From: Prevotella sp. HJM029
Lineage (GTDB): Bacteria; Bacteroidota; Bacteroidia; Bacteroidales; Bacteroidaceae
Length of the DNA stretch: 64,000 nucleotides
NCBI RefSeq assembly: GCF_000599605.1
Contig: NZ_KK082668.1
Span: forward strand, 210,210 to 274,209
Direction of reading: 5' to 3'
Position 1 is the stretch's first letter, and the number at the start of each line of letters is the position of its first letter. The notes beneath the pieces are model-generated. The model had not been told where the DNA came from, made no database searches, and saw only the letters and a program-made list of their open reading frames with translations. Shown here in pieces: positions 50,623-59,638 of this stretch. Position numbers and translations under genes: made by a program.

Positions 50623-52593
50623 TTATGCGTCAATATTGGCATAAGTTGCATTCTCTTCGATAAACACTCTGCGCGGTTCTACGTCGTCACCCATCAGCAT
50701 TGAGAAGATTTCATCAGCTTCTGCTGCGTTCTGAATGGTCACTTGTTTGAGCAAACGCTGTGCAGGATCCATGGTAGTTTCCCACAATTGGTCGGGATTC
50801 ATCTCACCTAAACCTTTGTAACGCTGTGTATGTAGAGCCTTATCATCTTCTTTTCCTTCCACATATTTGTCGATAAAGGCCTGGCGTTGTTGCTCAGTAT
50901 AGCAATATTCGCTCACCTTTTTATAGGTACATTTATAGAGAGGTGGTGTGGCAATATAGAGGTGACCATCCTCAATAACCTTAGGCATAAAGCGATAAAA
51001 GAGTGTCATAATGAGCGTATCGATGTGCGAACCATCGACATCAGCATCGGTCATGATGATGATTTTGTCGTAGCGAAGTTTATCAATATTGGCCTCTCTG
51101 TCGTCTTCTCCTTCAACACCAAAGCGCACACCTATGCTTTGAATGATGTTCATTACCGACTCAGCTTCGAACACTCTATGCCATTGTACCTTCTCAACGT
51201 TGAGGATTTTACCACGCAAGGGCAATATGGCTTGGGTGTAACGGTCGCGACCTTGCTTGGCAGAACCGCCTGCAGAGTCACCCTCTACAAGAAAGATTTC
51301 GCAATCCTTTGGGTCTTTGTTTGAGCAATCGGCCAGCTTTCCAGGTAGTCCTCCACCCGACATCACGCTCTTACGTTGCACACTTTCGCGAGCTTTGCGT
51401 GCGGCAATACGTGCCGTTGCAGCTAAAACAACCTTCTCACAAATCTTCTTCGCTTCGATGGGATGCTCTTCTAAATAGTTAGAAAGTGCCTCACCTACGG
51501 CCTGTTGCACAGCACCTGAGACCTCACTGTTGCCGAGTTTCGTCTTTGTTTGACCCTCAAATTGTGGTTCAGCCACCTTAATTGAGATGACAGCTGTTAA
51601 TCCTTCGCGGAAGTCTTCCCCCGCAATTTCAATCTTAGCCTTTTCAATTTGTTTGGCAATAGATGGCTCTGCATCGGCGTATGCCTTCAGGGTTCGCGTT
51701 AAAGCTGCGCGGAAACCCGTGAGATGTGTGCCGCCTTCGATGGTGTTAATGTTGTTGACATAGCTATGAATATTTTCCGAATAGTCGGTGTTATACATAA
51801 TAGCTACCTCAATAGGGATGCCTTGTTTCTCGGTTTTCAAGTAGATAACGTCATCAAATAAGTGGGTGCGGTGTCGGTCAACATAGCGCACAAACTCTTT
51901 CAATCCATCCTTAGCATGGAACACTTCTTCGCGTGTTTTGCCCTCTTCATTGGGTCGAAGATCGCGCAAAGTGATGCGAATGCCAGCGTTTAGGTAAGCT
52001 AATTCGCGCATACGGCTGGCCACAATGTCCCATTTAAACGTAGTAGTTGTGAAGATAGTTGGGTCGGGCCAGAACTGTTGTCGTGTACCTCTTTTGGTTG
52101 TTTCACCAACCACTTTCACAGGATAGAGCGGCTTTCCCTTCTCATACTCTTGTTGATAGATTTTGCCATCACGATAGACTTGTGAGAGCATGTGTGTTGA
52201 AAGAGCATTTACACAGCTGACACCTACACCATGAAGACCACCGCTTACCTTGTAGGAACCTTTGTCAAACTTACCTCCTGCATGCAGGACTGTCATCACA
52301 ACTTCAAGCGCTGACTTGTGTAATTTCTTATGTTCGTCAACCGGAATACCACGACCATTGTCTTCAACGGTAACGGAATTATCTTCATTGATGGTGATTT
52401 CAATGTCCGTACAGTAACCCGCCATGGCTTCGTCAATAGAGTTATCTACGGTTTCATTGATTAAATGATGCAATCCTTTTTCGCTAATGTCGCCAATATA
52501 CATGGCGGGACGCTTGCGAACAGCCTCCAAACCTTCCAATACTTGGATATTGGAGGCGGAATAATTGGCCTCGTTATTGAGAATTTCTGCCAT
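50623..52593 (-). CDS. gyrB: DNA gyrase subunit B
   Basis: A 656-residue type IIA topoisomerase ATPase subunit. ETVDNSIDEAMAGYC (about 47-61) and KVSGGLHGVGVSCVNALST (about 112-130) form the GHKL ATP site, and VEGDSAGGSAKQGRDR (about 423-438) plus DADVDGSHID (about 512-521) the TOPRIM metal site. GyrB partners with GyrA to introduce negative supercoils. The length and the ending RVFIEENATYANIDA fit gyrase B rather than ParE. gyrA is not in the window. Single gene with its own promoter. Confidence 0.95.
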   Translation of the reverse strand: MAEILNNEANYSASNIQVLEGLEAVRKRPAMYIGDISEKGLHHLINETVDNSIDEAMAGYCTDIEITINEDNSVTVEDNGRGIPVDEHKKLHKSALEVVMTVLHAGGKFDKGSYKVSGGLHGVGVSCVNALSTHMLSQVYRDGKIYQQEYEKGKPLYPVKVVGETTKRGTRQQFWPDPTIFTTTTFKWDIVASRMRELAYLNAGIRITLRDLRPNEEGKTREEVFHAKDGLKEFVRYVDRHRTHLFDDVIYLKTEKQGIPIEVAIMYNTDYSENIHSYVNNINTIEGGTHLTGFRAALTRTLKAYADAEPSIAKQIEKAKIEIAGEDFREGLTAVISIKVAEPQFEGQTKTKLGNSEVSGAVQQAVGEALSNYLEEHPIEAKKICEKVVLAATARIAARKARESVQRKSVMSGGGLPGKLADCSNKDPKDCEIFLVEGDSAGGSAKQGRDRYTQAILPLRGKILNVEKVQWHRVFEAESVMNIIQSIGVRFGVEGEDDREANIDKLRYDKIIIMTDADVDGSHIDTLIMTLFYRFMPKVIEDGHLYIATPPLYKCTYKKVSEYCYTEQQRQAFIDKYVEGKEDDKALHTQRYKGLGEMNPDQLWETTMDPAQRLLKQVTIQNAAEADEIFSMLMGDDVEPRRVFIEENATYANIDA

Positions 52594-52618
52594 TGTTTTG
52601 AATCGTGTGATTTATCTG

Positions 52619-52626
52619 CAAAGATA
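52619..52626 (-). promoter_or_regulatory. -7 element for gyrB
   Basis: TATCTTTG on the minus strand, 25 bases upstream of the ATG. Confidence 0.5.
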
Positions 52627-52779
52627 CGGAAAAAGCCGCAATTATAAAACTTTTTGCCATGAAAAAGCATGTGGCACCGCGTGAAAAGGTGCCATAACAT
52701 TTGGAATAATAAGAAGAAAACAGAGTCTTTCTTGGTGAGATGACAAGAAAAAGGGGAATAAATCAGTTAGAGGACGCAT

Positions 52780-53334
52780 TTAAGAAAGCATAGAAAGTGT
52801 ATGCAACCTCTTTTCCACTTGCCTTTTGGTAAAGTCGCTATAAATGCCACTTCTTCTATGAAAGAGATGTCTTTGTATCCATTTTTTCGCCTTTTTGTAA
52901 TCTCCTTTTTCCATGTATGCGGCGCCAATCATATACGCTGCGTCGTTCACTATAGATTTAGCCCACTTCATTCCTTCCCCATGTTGGCCGTATGCAATGG
53001 TGTGTAACTTTCTACATTGTATGCGGTAGAACTGGGTTATGGCTTCGTTGAATTGGTTGTTAAGAAACAAAGCCATTCCATAATGATAGATAACCAGCAC
53101 ATCTCTCGGTTCAATCGCCATCGCTTTTTGGGATGTAGCTAATGCTTCCGTTGCATTGCCTTTCACATAATATACCGAAGATAATTCTGTAAGGAAATAA
53201 TATTCTTCAGGATATGCCTCAACACAAGCCATGAGAAACTTTTCCAACCGTGCCCAATCTCCTTGCTGTTTAAGCGAATTGATTGTTTCTTGAATTTGGT
53301 TTTGCTCGTTTTTTAATTTGTCATGCACTTCCAT
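52780..53334 (-). CDS. Tetratricopeptide-repeat protein
   Basis: A 184-residue all-helical protein with tetratricopeptide repeats: EEYYFLTELSSVYYVKGNAT (about 39-58), VLVIYHYGMALFLNNQFNEA (about 74-93) and a third near AAYMIGAAYMEKGDYKKAKK (about 131-150). No signal peptide, so cytoplasmic. TPR units bind protein partners; the partner is unknown. It lies downstream of rpsT on the same strand after a 205-base gap with a terminator. Confidence 0.82.
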   Translation of the reverse strand: MEVHDKLKNEQNQIQETINSLKQQGDWARLEKFLMACVEAYPEEYYFLTELSSVYYVKGNATEALATSQKAMAIEPRDVLVIYHYGMALFLNNQFNEAITQFYRIQCRKLHTIAYGQHGEGMKWAKSIVNDAAYMIGAAYMEKGDYKKAKKWIQRHLFHRRSGIYSDFTKRQVEKRLHTLSMLS

Positions 53335-53490
53335 ATCCGCTATTCTTTTATGCTGAAAGCATGTGTTGTTTTGAATACTACACCAGATATAAAGACGTTG
53401 GACACCATAAGAAATGCCCCTGTCCCATCGCTATTAAACACTTATCGCATGGGCGGGCATCATGTCTTTGCACCATACGACACGCATAAA

Positions 53491-53518
53491 GGTCGCAACT
53501 TCTGTAGAAATTACGACC
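53491..53518 (-). terminator. Terminator after rpsT
   Basis: GGTCGCAACTTCT (53491-53503) with AGAAATTACGACC (53506-53518), G-U pairs included; on the minus strand the stem is followed by TTT. It lies 21 bases past the rpsT stop. Confidence 0.65.
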
Positions 53519-53539
53519 CTTACCATTGCAAATGGATGC

Positions 53540-53794
53540 TTAACCCAATTTGCTGATGTGCTGTGCTAAGCCCGATTTGATGTTAGCTGCCTTGTTGGCA
53601 TGAATGATATTCACTTTAGCCAACTTATCTAACATTGCCTGAACAACGGGATAAAGCTTCAAAGCCTCTTCTTTGTCGGCAAGCGAACGCAACTTACGTA
53701 CAGCGTTACGCATGGTCTTTGCGTAATATTTGTTGTGCAACGTTCTCATCTTTGTCTGACGAATTCTCTTTACGGATGATTTATGATTTGCCAT
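53540..53794 (-). CDS. rpsT: 30S ribosomal protein S20
   Basis: An 84-residue S20, a primary 16S rRNA-binding helical protein. [20 protein letters not shown] (residues 1-20) and the ending [20 protein letters not shown] are diagnostic. It lies 28 bases downstream of tRNA-Glu on the same strand with no promoter between them, so the two are probably transcribed together from the promoter at 53916-53947. Confidence 0.96.
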   Translation of the reverse strand: MANHKSSVKRIRQTKMRTLHNKYYAKTMRNAVRKLRSLADKEEALKLYPVVQAMLDKLAKVNIIHANKAANIKSGLAQHISKLG

Positions 53795-53822
53795 CTTTGC
53801 TAATACTTTACTTTTTAATTTG

Positions 53823-53894
53823 TAGTCCCTAGCAGAGTCGAACTGCTCTTTAGAGAATGAAAATCTCTCGTCCTAACCGATAGACGAAGGGACC
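53823..53894 (-). tRNA. tRNA-Glu (UUC)
   Basis: A 72-base cloverleaf on the minus strand. Acceptor GGTCCCT pairs with AGGGACT (G-U at position 1), the anticodon stem AGAGA/TCTCT encloses TTTTCAT with anticodon TTC, and the T arm reads GCAGTTCGACTCTGC. The discriminator is A and CCA is not encoded. One hit; no other tRNA was seen in the window. Confidence 0.95.
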
Positions 53895-53915
53895 ATTGCG
53901 CTTATTTTGCGGGTG

Positions 53916-53947
53916 CAAAGTTAGTACATTAATTTGGTATAGCCAAA
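53916..53947 (-). promoter_or_regulatory. Promoter of tRNA-Glu and rpsT
   Basis: Minus strand TTTG (53944-53947), 20-base spacer, TAACTTTG (53916-53923), 21 bases from the tRNA 5' end. Confidence 0.72.
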
Positions 53948-53997
53948 CATTTGCAGAAATATTTTTGGTAAGTGGCTGCTTTTTCAGGAATAAGAGC

Positions 53998-54005
53998 TAC
54001 CTTTG
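53998..54005 (+). promoter_or_regulatory. -7 element overlapping the recO start
   Basis: TACCTTTG ends four bases before ATG 54009, so a transcript from here would have almost no leader. -33 is unclear. Confidence 0.3.
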
Positions 54006-54008
54006 TTC

Positions 54009-54734
54009 ATGATGATGATCAAGACAAAAGCAATTGTGTTGCATGCGTTTAAATTTGGCGAAGGCAAGCTGATGGTAGAGATGTTTACGCAAAATCGTGG
54101 CTGTGTCACCTTTGTTGTGCGTCCCTCTGCTTCGGCAAAGGGCACCATGAAAAAGCAATATTTTCAGCCTTTCTCGCTGCTTGAGGTAGAGTTTGATTAT
54201 CGTCCGAAGAACGATTTGCAACATTTAAAGAATGTGGGGCTTGCAGTTCCACTCTCTTCTATCCCTTTTGATGCCTACAAATTGTCTATCACGCTCTTTC
54301 TTTCTGAACTTACGTTGCATGTGGTGCATCATGAACCCATTAACGAACCCTTGTTTGATTACGTTTTTCATAGCATTGAATGGTTGGATAGTTGCAACGA
54401 TAATTTTGCCAATTTCCATTTGGTTTACATGATTCATCTGTTGCGCTTCTTAGGGATTTATCCTAACTTGGACGATTATGTGAGTGGTTGTTATTTTGAT
54501 ATGCGCAATGGGTATTATGTGAGAACGTTGCCCTTGCATGGTCAATTTCTAACGATTGAAGACACAGCCTTGGTAGCAACACTCGCGCGAATGGACTATG
54601 CCAACATGCATTTGTTTAAGCTGTCGCGTGCAGAGCGTAATCGATTTTGCGACATTGTGTTGCATTATTATGCCCTACATCTGCCGAAATTCCCCGAAAT
54701 CAAGTCGCTTGCAGTGTTGCGTGATCTTTTTTAA
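54009..54734 (+). CDS. recO: DNA repair protein RecO
   Basis: A 241-residue RecO, which works with RecF and RecR to load RecA and anneal single strands. The N-terminal OB fold opens IKTKAIVLHAFKFGEGKLMV and continues FTQNRGCVTFVVRPSAS. The central helical part has YMIHLLRFLGIYPNL and the C-terminus HYYALHLPKFPEIKSLAVL. The zinc-binding cysteines of some RecO proteins are absent. ATG 54009, 54012 and 54015 are all possible starts; 54015 gives the most family-like N-terminus. Divergent from tRNA-Glu. Confidence 0.9.
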   Translation: MMMIKTKAIVLHAFKFGEGKLMVEMFTQNRGCVTFVVRPSASAKGTMKKQYFQPFSLLEVEFDYRPKNDLQHLKNVGLAVPLSSIPFDAYKLSITLFLSELTLHVVHHEPINEPLFDYVFHSIEWLDSCNDNFANFHLVYMIHLLRFLGIYPNLDDYVSGCYFDMRNGYYVRTLPLHGQFLTIEDTALVATLARMDYANMHLFKLSRAERNRFCDIVLHYYALHLPKFPEIKSLAVLRDLF

Positions 54735-54912
54735 ACTATAAAGTTACATCGTAAAGAAGGTCGTTGTCGTAATGAAGTTGAAGGTGAACCCTTCTCTTGT
54801 AAAGATAAAAGAGCAGGCAATGATAAAGAAAAAGCATTGCTATTGTAGAGTAAAAGCGTCCATTTTGAGTGCTAATCTGTGTGATATTACAAGACAAAGG
54901 CTATGCTTTTAT

Positions 54913-55386
54913 TCACATGCTGAGCACATCATCGACCACGGCGTTAATATCTTTAGTATTAAAGTTACCTTTGATTTGTAGAAACTTGCAGCCTTCTTTG
55001 CCTGTAACTAAGGCTGCAATCTCACTGATTTTCTCAGTGTTGCCTTGCGCGATAATGAGGATGTCGTCGTCCGCATCTTTCATTTTTGCAAATTCTTGGT
55101 AGCCGTTTTGTGTGAGTCGCTCTACCTTTTTACGAAACTTTTTGCGCTTGCCATTTCGACAATTATCTAACAATAGGATGCGAAGGTCATTGATATTGCG
55201 GGCTACATCCGTAGTTTTTGAGGTCTTCATCTGCGCAACACCAGCTTGTATCAATAGGCGTGGTAAATGAATGTACTGCACTTCTTTGTCTCGAGAATAT
55301 TGGTCGATAATTTCATCAACATTCTTTTGTGCAAGTGAAGTAAGGGCGATACCTATAAATAGCATCAAGGTCATGAATCTTTTCAT
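54913..55386 (-). CDS. DUF4252 domain protein, exported
   Basis: A 157-residue protein with a signal peptide (about 1-19, ending ALTSLAQ) and a DUF4252 body: RDLRILLLDN-like stretch (NINDLRILLLDNC, about 65-77), LTQNGYQEFAKMKDADDDIL (about 91-110) and the C-terminal FLQIKGNFNTKDINAVVDDV. The family is typical of Bacteroidetes and has no known activity to me. It lies 12 bases after the helix-hairpin-helix gene and is probably co-transcribed with it. The 178 bases between it and recO contain no clear feature. Confidence 0.8.
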   Translation of the reverse strand: MKRFMTLMLFIGIALTSLAQKNVDEIIDQYSRDKEVQYIHLPRLLIQAGVAQMKTSKTTDVARNINDLRILLLDNCRNGKRKKFRKKVERLTQNGYQEFAKMKDADDDILIIAQGNTEKISEIAALVTGKEGCKFLQIKGNFNTKDINAVVDDVLSM

Positions 55387-55398
55387 ACTTTTTTATTT

Positions 55399-56292
55399 TT
55401 AAAATTCAACGTAAGGGCGTAGCCGTTCGATGGCTTCTGGAGGAAAAGTTTCTAACAATCTTAAGTCATTTAATTGCTTCAACTTTCCCTTTAGACGCCG
55501 ATATTCCACGATGTCGCGTGCCTGATAGAAGTTGATGTAGGGGTGACGGCGCAACTGATAGAGTGACAATTTGTTTACATTCAGCTTTGATAGCACAACG
55601 TTTTCGAGTGCGAAATATTTTAAAGATTCCTTGGGAAAATCATTGATTTCGGTTAACTGTTCCACTTTCACATAGCCCCCTAAGCGCATGCGATAGTTAA
55701 CAATCTGCCGTGCATAGTAGGGACCGATGCCCGGAATGTGCTGAAATTGTGTGGTGTCGCCCGTGTTTAAATCAACGGTTTGCCCAGGTTTTAGTTTATA
55801 GGGATGGGTGGTTGCAAGGCTATCGCCATGCGTTTTTGTGCGTATGGCTTCGGCAAGATGGGCTGCCGGCTGATAGTCTGCGCCAATTTGTATATAAGGT
55901 TTGAGCGAAAGATATTCTTTCTGGGTGAGTCCATAAAGGCGTGCAAAGTCTGAAGGTGTGCGATAAATGCCCCCTTTTGCACGATATTTGTAGATGTTTC
56001 TCACCTGCCAGGGTTGCAAACCTAAGCGCAAAAAGGTGGTGGAGTCGGCGGTGTTGGGGTCGAAAACAAAACGCTCAATACGTCGTTGCGGCACATTGTA
56101 ATAGGTGGTTTCTTTTGCATGTCGACCTTTATAGCCATGGTTTTGCGACGAAGGGGCGTAGCTTGCCTCGGTCGTCGTTTGTTCGGTGTCGAGCAGGAAG
56201 ACGGCGACAAGCGCCACAATGGCAATGAATAGTAGGGCAAAGATGGCGCGCCTGTCGGCCTTGTTGTAGTAGAAAAAGTCTTTTATAGGCAT
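55399..56292 (-). CDS. ComEA-like helix-hairpin-helix protein, membrane-anchored
   Basis: A 297-residue protein starting at ATG 56292 (MPIKDFFYYNKADR); the longer frame to 56424 overlaps the transporter gene and is rejected. One transmembrane helix (about 17-36, AIFALLFIAIVALVAVFLLD) is followed by three helix-hairpin-helix DNA-binding modules: PNTADSTTFLRLGLQPWQ (about 80-97), FQHIPGIGPYYARQIVNYR (about 183-201) and INFYQARDIVEYRRLKG (about 252-268). ComEA-type proteins bind incoming DNA during transformation; here the DNA-binding part would be periplasmic. No other competence gene adjoins it. Confidence 0.82.
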   Translation of the reverse strand: MPIKDFFYYNKADRRAIFALLFIAIVALVAVFLLDTEQTTTEASYAPSSQNHGYKGRHAKETTYYNVPQRRIERFVFDPNTADSTTFLRLGLQPWQVRNIYKYRAKGGIYRTPSDFARLYGLTQKEYLSLKPYIQIGADYQPAAHLAEAIRTKTHGDSLATTHPYKLKPGQTVDLNTGDTTQFQHIPGIGPYYARQIVNYRMRLGGYVKVEQLTEINDFPKESLKYFALENVVLSKLNVNKLSLYQLRRHPYINFYQARDIVEYRRLKGKLKQLNDLRLLETFPPEAIERLRPYVEF

Positions 56293-56368
56293 AAGGGTGG
56301 GTGTGGAAGGTGGGGTTCTGCTTGCTGTTCTATGGTGGAAAACCTTGAAAAAGGAGTGGTAGAGTTGT

Positions 56369-57727
56369 TTAAATGAGGTTGAATTGGTGGAGCATGATGG
56401 CGAGTATGCCCAATGGACAGACATAGCGCATGGAGAAAACGAAGGCTGAATAGCAATGATAGCGCAGGGTTCCCCAGTTGGTTAGCTCGTCTTTCACAAT
56501 CTGTTGGGGCACCACCCAGCCCACAAACACGCACATCAGCATGCCGCCTATGGGCAGCATCAGCTGTCCGGTGACGAAATCAAAACAATCAAAAAGGTCT
56601 TTTCCAAACAATGAAAGGGTGTCTTTTTGACCGATGGAAAGCGAACAAACAGCGCCAATAACGGCACAAGAGAGGGTGACAATCCATGCTCCTGCTTTGC
56701 GCGAGATGTGCAACTCCTCATAAAAGAAGGCGGTGTTGACCTCGTGAAGCGATATCAGAGACGTTAAAGCAGCTAATGAAAGTAGCGCATAGAACAGCAG
56801 AGCGATGATCCAACCCAACACGGGTGCTCCCGAAAAAGCTTGATTAAACACGTTGGGGAGCGTGATAAAAATGAGCGATGGGCCGCTATCAGGGCTTATT
56901 CCGACAGAAAAAGCGGCTGGAAAAATCATCAATCCCGCCAGGATAGCTACGAAAAGGTCGATGAAACCAATCTGTATGGCCGAGGTAGTGAGGTTGGTTT
57001 TGCGATTGAAATAGCTGGCATAGGTGCACAAACAGCCCATGGCAATGCTCATAGAATAGAAACATTGCCCCAAAGCATTGAGGAAAACGTCGCCCGTTAC
57101 CTTTGAAAAGTCGGGCTTTAACAAGAACGTTATGCCTGCAGAAGCGCCTGGAAGCAAGCACGCTGCAACAACAATGATGAGCAAAAGGATGAAAAGGGTG
57201 GGCATCATGAGTTTGGAAGCTTTCTCGATTCCGTTGCGCACGCCATGCACAATGATATAATGTGTGATGAGAAAGATGACCACCGTCCAGAATATAGGAC
57301 GTATAGGGTCAGTGGAAAAAGCAACGAAATAGTCTTTAACGTAGTTGGGATCGCCCTTTAGTTCGCCCATGATGGATGCATAAACATAGTTCAAACACCA
57401 TCCCGAAACCACGGCATAATAGCCCGTAATGAGGAAACCTGTGAGCACTTCTAAGTAGCCAATCCACTTCCATTTGCTGCCGTTTGCCAAACGTGTGTAG
57501 GCTCTTGCAGTGTTGGAAGCGCCATGACGGCCAATTAAGAACTCGGCAATCATGCAGGGAATTCCTAACACAATGACACACGCTATATAGATAAAAATGT
57601 AAGCAGCGCCACCATTTTCGCCGGTCATATAGGGGAAACGCCAAACGTTTCCAAGTCCAACTGCTGACCCGGCGGTAGCTAAAATAACACCTATTTTGCT
57701 TCCAAACTTTGCTCTTTCTTCTGCCAT
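56369..57727 (-). CDS. SNF-family sodium-dependent transporter
   Basis: A 452-residue neurotransmitter:sodium symporter-family protein with about eleven transmembrane helices. The TM1 region IGVILATAGSAVGLGNVWRF (about 12-31) with the unwound sodium site, and PYMTGENGGAAYIFIYIACV in TM2, are diagnostic. Bacterial members import amino acids with Na+; the substrate here is unknown. Length is shorter than twelve-helix members, as expected for the bacterial eleven-helix type. It has its own -7 element and lies 76 bases upstream of the HHH gene. Confidence 0.92.
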   Translation of the reverse strand: MAEERAKFGSKIGVILATAGSAVGLGNVWRFPYMTGENGGAAYIFIYIACVIVLGIPCMIAEFLIGRHGASNTARAYTRLANGSKWKWIGYLEVLTGFLITGYYAVVSGWCLNYVYASIMGELKGDPNYVKDYFVAFSTDPIRPIFWTVVIFLITHYIIVHGVRNGIEKASKLMMPTLFILLLIIVVAACLLPGASAGITFLLKPDFSKVTGDVFLNALGQCFYSMSIAMGCLCTYASYFNRKTNLTTSAIQIGFIDLFVAILAGLMIFPAAFSVGISPDSGPSLIFITLPNVFNQAFSGAPVLGWIIALLFYALLSLAALTSLISLHEVNTAFFYEELHISRKAGAWIVTLSCAVIGAVCSLSIGQKDTLSLFGKDLFDCFDFVTGQLMLPIGGMLMCVFVGWVVPQQIVKDELTNWGTLRYHCYSAFVFSMRYVCPLGILAIMLHQFNLI

Positions 57728-57755
57728 TTTATTACAATTTACACTAATCGAATTG

Positions 57756-57763
57756 CAAAGTTA
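57756..57763 (-). promoter_or_regulatory. -7 element for the SNF transporter gene
   Basis: TAACTTTG on the minus strand, 28 bases upstream of the ATG. Confidence 0.45.
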
Positions 57764-57935
57764 TAGAAAATAATCCATATTTTCTATTAAAATAAAAGTT
57801 TTTAGTGCAATTAAGTTTGATTCAATAAATAACGAATAGCATTTCCTTTCATGATGATATTTATCTATTTCTGCCATGAAAAGTATTGTAAATGATGCTG
57901 ACTGCGCCTTTTTCTACCGTATGGTTATGGCGCTT

Positions 57936-57981
57936 AAACAAAAGATGCTTTGCATAAGTCGGGTGACTTACGCAAAGCATC
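57936..57981 (-). terminator. Terminator after the SusD-like gene
   Basis: In the minus transcript a 17-bp stem (57981-57965 with 57960-57944, one G-U pair, loop of four) is followed by TTTTGTTT, 16 bases past the SusD-like stop. Confidence 0.8.
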
Positions 57982-57997
57982 GAAGATAAATAGGGGA

Positions 57998-59623
57998 TTA
58001 ATGGCTGTTGGTGTCCCACCAAACGCGCACGTTCATGCCATCTCCTTTGCCACCATTGAGGGTGCTTGCTGTGGCATGTGGGTTGTCACGTCGTTCTGCA
58101 TCGGGATAGCGGAGCTTCTTAACAAACTCACCATTGGCAGGATTAATGTCGGGATTATCGCTCTTATGAACAGGCATTAAGTTGGGATAGCCCGTTCTAC
58201 GGAACTCAGCCCAGGCCTCAATACCATCGGGATAGAGCGCAATCCATTTCTGAGTGATGATTTGTTTGAGCTTGGTTGCGGTCGGAGCAGCGTTGTTCCA
58301 TGCGACATTGCCTGTGGTAATATAGGTGTTGTCATTGGCTGTTGAGTATAAAGCATCATCAACACCTGCACGTGACTCTGCAAACGATGCGCGAATTCCA
58401 TTTTCATAATTGGTTTGTGCATTACCGGCTCCGGCCCAACCACGCACGGCTGCTTCGGCTTTTAAGAAGCAAACTTCAGAATAACCCATGATTTTGAGGG
58501 GTAAAGTGAGGACGGTATTATCGATATCTTTGCCTGAAGTGTTCCACTGTGGGAAGGCTTGAAGTCCCCAAGGAAAGGAGTTATTCTCGAAACCATATTG
58601 CGCATAGCCCGACGCATCCTTAGCCAACAACATTTGATCGGTAACACCATTGGGCACACCTTGGAACTGTTCGCCGGGGAATGTAGCCAATGTTCCAGCT
58701 TTAGCAGCGTTGAGATAGCCTTGCGTTTGGCCAAACCACATCGGCATACGAGGGTCAACAACGGTGCTTTCATGCTTGAAAATATTCTCCATTGTCTTAC
58801 TCATTACGAAACCATTCCACGCGCAAATCATGTACAAAGGATGGCCCCATCCGGCCGTAGCAAAGATTTTTTCCATGGCACTTTCGTCTTCATCGCTCAT
58901 CACACCGGCTGCAAGTGCAGCTTCACCTTCGGCTTTTGCTTTCGCAGGATCGATGTTTGTAAGACGCAGTGCATAGCGTAATCGTAGGGAATTTGCAAAC
59001 TTTCTCCACTTTTGTATGTTGCCTGCATAGATTAAATCTTGCTGATCGGTGCAGGTTTCTTGCCCGGTAAGGTTCTGATTGAGCGCATCACTGGCCTCCG
59101 TAAGCTCTTTAAAAATATCATAATAGATATCTTTCTGTGCATCGTAGGCCGGCCCATCGTTACCCAATGCAGCTGCAGAATAGGGAATATCACCATAGAT
59201 GTCGGTCATGGCGGCAGTTCGTTCGGCCACGATGATGCGCATCATTTGGTAGATATTGCTATAAGATGGGTGGGTGGCTACTTCGTTCTTGAGCATCTTT
59301 AGATGCTTAAGCGCTGTGAAATAAGGGTTCCAAAATCCAGCCATTGCCCACCCATCATTGTAGCCATAGCGGTCGGTATTCCACCCTTTCTGCGTGTTTG
59401 TGAAATACTGTGCATAGAACTGTGTATATAGATTCTCACCAACCTGATAGGCAAAACAATCGACATTCGTAGCCCATTCGATGACCGAAGGCAGCGTATA
59501 AGCCGGATTAACATCCAAAACTGCTGCGGGATTGGTGTTCATACTGTCAAAGCTATCTGTGCAAGCTGTCATCAATGGAATGGCAAGTGCACAATAACCG
59601 ATAAATTTATTGAACTGTTTCAT
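57998..59623 (-). CDS. SusD/RagB-family nutrient-binding lipoprotein
   Basis: A 541-residue SusD-like outer-membrane lipoprotein. Signal peptide with lipobox PLMTACTDS (Cys21), then NTNPAAVLDVNPAYTLPSVI, the opening typical of the SusD-like-2 subfamily. The body is rich in Trp, Tyr and helices, including ADIYGDIPYSAA-type (TDIYGDIPYSAAALGND, about 131-147) and QKWIALYPDGIEAWAEFRRT (about 471-490), both family marks. It caps the SusC-type barrel encoded 15 bases upstream. No glycoside hydrolase, peptidase or regulator adjoins the pair, so the ligand is unknown. Confidence 0.93.
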   Translation of the reverse strand: MKQFNKFIGYCALAIPLMTACTDSFDSMNTNPAAVLDVNPAYTLPSVIEWATNVDCFAYQVGENLYTQFYAQYFTNTQKGWNTDRYGYNDGWAMAGFWNPYFTALKHLKMLKNEVATHPSYSNIYQMMRIIVAERTAAMTDIYGDIPYSAAALGNDGPAYDAQKDIYYDIFKELTEASDALNQNLTGQETCTDQQDLIYAGNIQKWRKFANSLRLRYALRLTNIDPAKAKAEGEAALAAGVMSDEDESAMEKIFATAGWGHPLYMICAWNGFVMSKTMENIFKHESTVVDPRMPMWFGQTQGYLNAAKAGTLATFPGEQFQGVPNGVTDQMLLAKDASGYAQYGFENNSFPWGLQAFPQWNTSGKDIDNTVLTLPLKIMGYSEVCFLKAEAAVRGWAGAGNAQTNYENGIRASFAESRAGVDDALYSTANDNTYITTGNVAWNNAAPTATKLKQIITQKWIALYPDGIEAWAEFRRTGYPNLMPVHKSDNPDINPANGEFVKKLRYPDAERRDNPHATASTLNGGKGDGMNVRVWWDTNSH

Positions 59624-59638
59624 AGTTGTCTTGTAGTT

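Noticed and set aside
54772-54981. 69-codon plus-strand frame after recO
   Set aside because: It enters the DUF4252 gene in antisense and shows no family features.
56293-56424. N-terminal extension of the helix-hairpin-helix gene
   Set aside because: It overlaps the transporter gene and is Ser/Thr/Pro-rich; ATG 56292 gives a normal membrane anchor.
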